Of a stretch of 64,000 bases of DNA, positions 61,981 to 64,000 are shown piece by piece. Each line of letters starts with the position of its first letter. The stretch's first letter is position 1. The translations under genes were made by a program, and so were the position numbers. This DNA comes from Scatophagus argus. Taxonomy: Eukaryota > Chordata > Actinopteri > Scatophagidae. The DNA lies in NCBI RefSeq assembly GCF_020382885.2, contig NC_058506.1:10394318-10458317 (forward strand), written 5' to 3'. The notes below the pieces were generated by a model, which made no database searches, had not been told where the DNA came from, and saw only the letters and a list, made by a program, of their open reading frames with translations.

Positions 61981-64000
61981 AACAGTGATTTAATGATCTT
62001 TCCATGGCTATGTGCACCACTTAAACCATGAGACAAACAAGCTGAGGCATTCTAAGAGTCACCCCCTCTAAAGGCGGCTGCTCAGGAACTGTGAGGCTTT
62101 TGATATAGCATTAAGCTCCGGCTGATTATTTTTCCCACTGTCGTGTGGTGTGCTGCACTCTGCTATGGGAAAATTTAAGGTTTTGTATTTTGTAAATGCC
62201 CATTGTGAACAAGATGAGAAGAAATCAGCTGGATAATTACTTGATGATAGCTTTATAATAATAAGGTATGGTGAATATTAATGATTTGTTAACACAGAAG
62301 AGAAGTGGTACTGTTAAATTATCATCAAATAATCTAAAACATAAGCATTTTTACAGCCATGGGTGGTTAATTGTTTTGATAAGCTGCCTTAGCTTCAGTA
62401 ATAAACAAACAAAAAAACAAACCTCCAAATGACACACAAAAAAGCTAGTTAAGAGGAACTTGATTTGGGTAGGGGCTATTTTGTCATGATATACAAGGGT
62501 TAGGATGAACTTCAGAGTTTAACTTTAAAATCACACAGATGAGAAGTCCTAAAAGTCATATGAAATTATAACAGCTACAGAGTTCTCATGTCATTCTCTG
62601 TGATGCTGATAAAGATCACGTGATATGGTTAAAAGTTCTGAAAAAAGGCTAGTAAACTGACCTCAATTACAGAAGTGTTTTATCCCCAAATACTAAAGGG
62701 AAATGTTTTTCTTATGCACAAAATTTAAAGCTTTATAGGTGTGTTTTATAAAAGTGTTTACGGATTATTCCTTTTAAAGGCTGATCTCTTACCTGGGATT
62801 TCTGGCTGTCTGAGGTGAAGAGTAGGACTCAATAGTTAACTCAACCGCTGCTCCTTAACTTCCTCTTCCTCGTCAGCAGGAGGATCTGTCCAATGAAGAA
62901 ATATACTGTGACATATCTGTCTTTGTGCAAGACTCCTATCACTTTTCAGTAAGGGCAAGTCAAAGAAATAAACAGATCACATAGCCAGATAGATTACAAC
63001 TGTCTTAAATCATATATTTAGAAACTCTTAAAATCACCTAAAAGAACTGGCACCAAGTGAAAATTAAAGGTTTAACCAGAATTCAAAACAAAATTAAACT
63101 CAAGACTTTACTCACAAAAGACAGCTAAAAAACAACTGGTGGCAATCAAAGCAAAAAGGGCTAAGATATCCTTAGTTTTAGCACTGAAGCTTGTGTCTAC
63201 ATTTCCTACGATGAAACTTATGCTATAAACTTTCTTTATATTAGATGTTTTGGAGAGCTCCCTCCAGAGCCACAGAAGACACACAACTAGCAGCTCTCAT
63301 GATGAGTAGCCTAAGCTTTATGTGTAAAATAGGTGAAGTGTCTCCTTTAATAAAATGTCGGTTCACGCTATGGAGACCAAAACGCTGAAATTTTCAAGGA
63401 AGCAGTTTCATGACTCTGCACAACATGGATACCATGACTTAAAATGAACAGCTCAACGTGACAGAGGAAAACTGAATGTTAAGGATTTATACACTGATAC
63501 TCATGACACATCTCAGCGTGTGTGTAAGTGTGTGAGTGTGTGTATGGTGCTCACTCTCACTGGATAATAACTGGCAAGGCATTGGGAGTGATCAATATGG
63601 AGTAGGACTAGAAAGCCATAATAGGAGGACAAATATCAGAGGAGAGCAGTCTGGGTGTCTGTGTGTAATGGATGATAGAGGTGTTAGTGTTTGGGCCGGT
63701 GTGCAGTAAGTGGGTAAGCTGGTGGTTGGCTACATTCTGTGAAACCAGTATGGTCAATGATGGTGATAATGTGGAGGTTAAGTACTGTATTGGGGTTAAT
63801 ACTTCTGAGCTGGCCAAGAGATTATGGCACTGTCTAAAACATGGAAGACCCCTCAGTGAAATGCTTTGCTCCCAGGCTTAACAGCAGACTGACGCCATCA
63901 AGAGTACATGGACCAAAATAGCATTCAAATTACAGATAAAAGGGTCTAGCTGAAAAAATGGTGAGATCCCAATTTAAATATGAGATGGAGATTGTGAACA
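61981..64000. other. Right-edge intergenic sequence
   Basis: AT-rich, with a GT-rich stretch at 63516-63545. One exon-like cassette on the minus strand (62885-62793) has acceptor and donor consensus but stops in all frames. No gene is supported. Confidence 0.45.

Noticed and set aside
34660..64000. Search for pdx1, cdx, polr1d, lnx2, flt1 or tmem39a exons
   Set aside because: No frame with their conserved motifs was found on either strand.
1..64000. Search for tRNA, rRNA or known microRNA genes
   Set aside because: No cloverleaf with a GGTTCGANTCC-type T arm, no rRNA-like stretch and no recognisable microRNA hairpin was seen by eye. A covariance-model scan was not possible.

Overview
The window is nuclear DNA of a ray-finned fish, most likely a percomorph teleost. 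The genes have short GT-AG introns and vertebrate-type protein sequences. Several interspersed repeats resemble short non-autonomous DNA transposons common in percomorph genomes, although I recognised those families from memory and not by a search. Four protein-coding genes can be supported. They are the 3' end of the calcium-sensing receptor casr (+, 2-439), the Golgi galactosyltransferase b4galt4 (+, CDS 6327-9625 in six exons), the Cdc42/Rac GAP arhgap31/CdGAP (+, CDS 15005-25387 in twelve exons) and the ParaHox homeobox gene gsx1 (-, CDS 34511-33681 in two exons). All coding splice junctions were assembled by hand and keep the frame: b4galt4 gives 348 residues, arhgap31 1285 and gsx1 241.

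Layout. 1-14.7 kb holds casr, a spacer with a 1.7 kb transposon-like element bounded by long inverted repeats, b4galt4 with an upstream-ORF-rich leader, and a 5 kb spacer. 14.7-28.1 kb is arhgap31, including a 2.7 kb 3' flank/UTR that carries a 755 bp hAT-like element with an 8 bp target-site duplication. 28.1-33.2 kb lies between the convergent genes arhgap31 and gsx1 and holds simple repeats and perfect hairpins. 34.65-64 kb, nearly 30 kb upstream of gsx1, has no supportable coding gene. It looks like a regulatory desert with blocks rich in TAAT-type homeodomain motifs, plus scattered transposon remnants.

The genes do not form an operon or a single pathway. casr is a plasma-membrane GPCR, b4galt4 builds N-acetyllactosamine in the Golgi, arhgap31 turns off Rac1/Cdc42, and gsx1 is a neural-patterning transcription factor. 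The main biological interest is positional. gsx1, a ParaHox gene that in human sits with PDX1 and CDX2 on chromosome 13, is here next to orthologues of human 3q13.3 genes. This agrees with the known break-up of the ParaHox cluster in teleosts. I found no sign of a new enzymatic or defence system. The most unusual structures are the transposon insertions, the hairpins near gene ends, a (TG)14 tract abutting a splice acceptor, and minimal start-stop upstream ORFs in two leaders.
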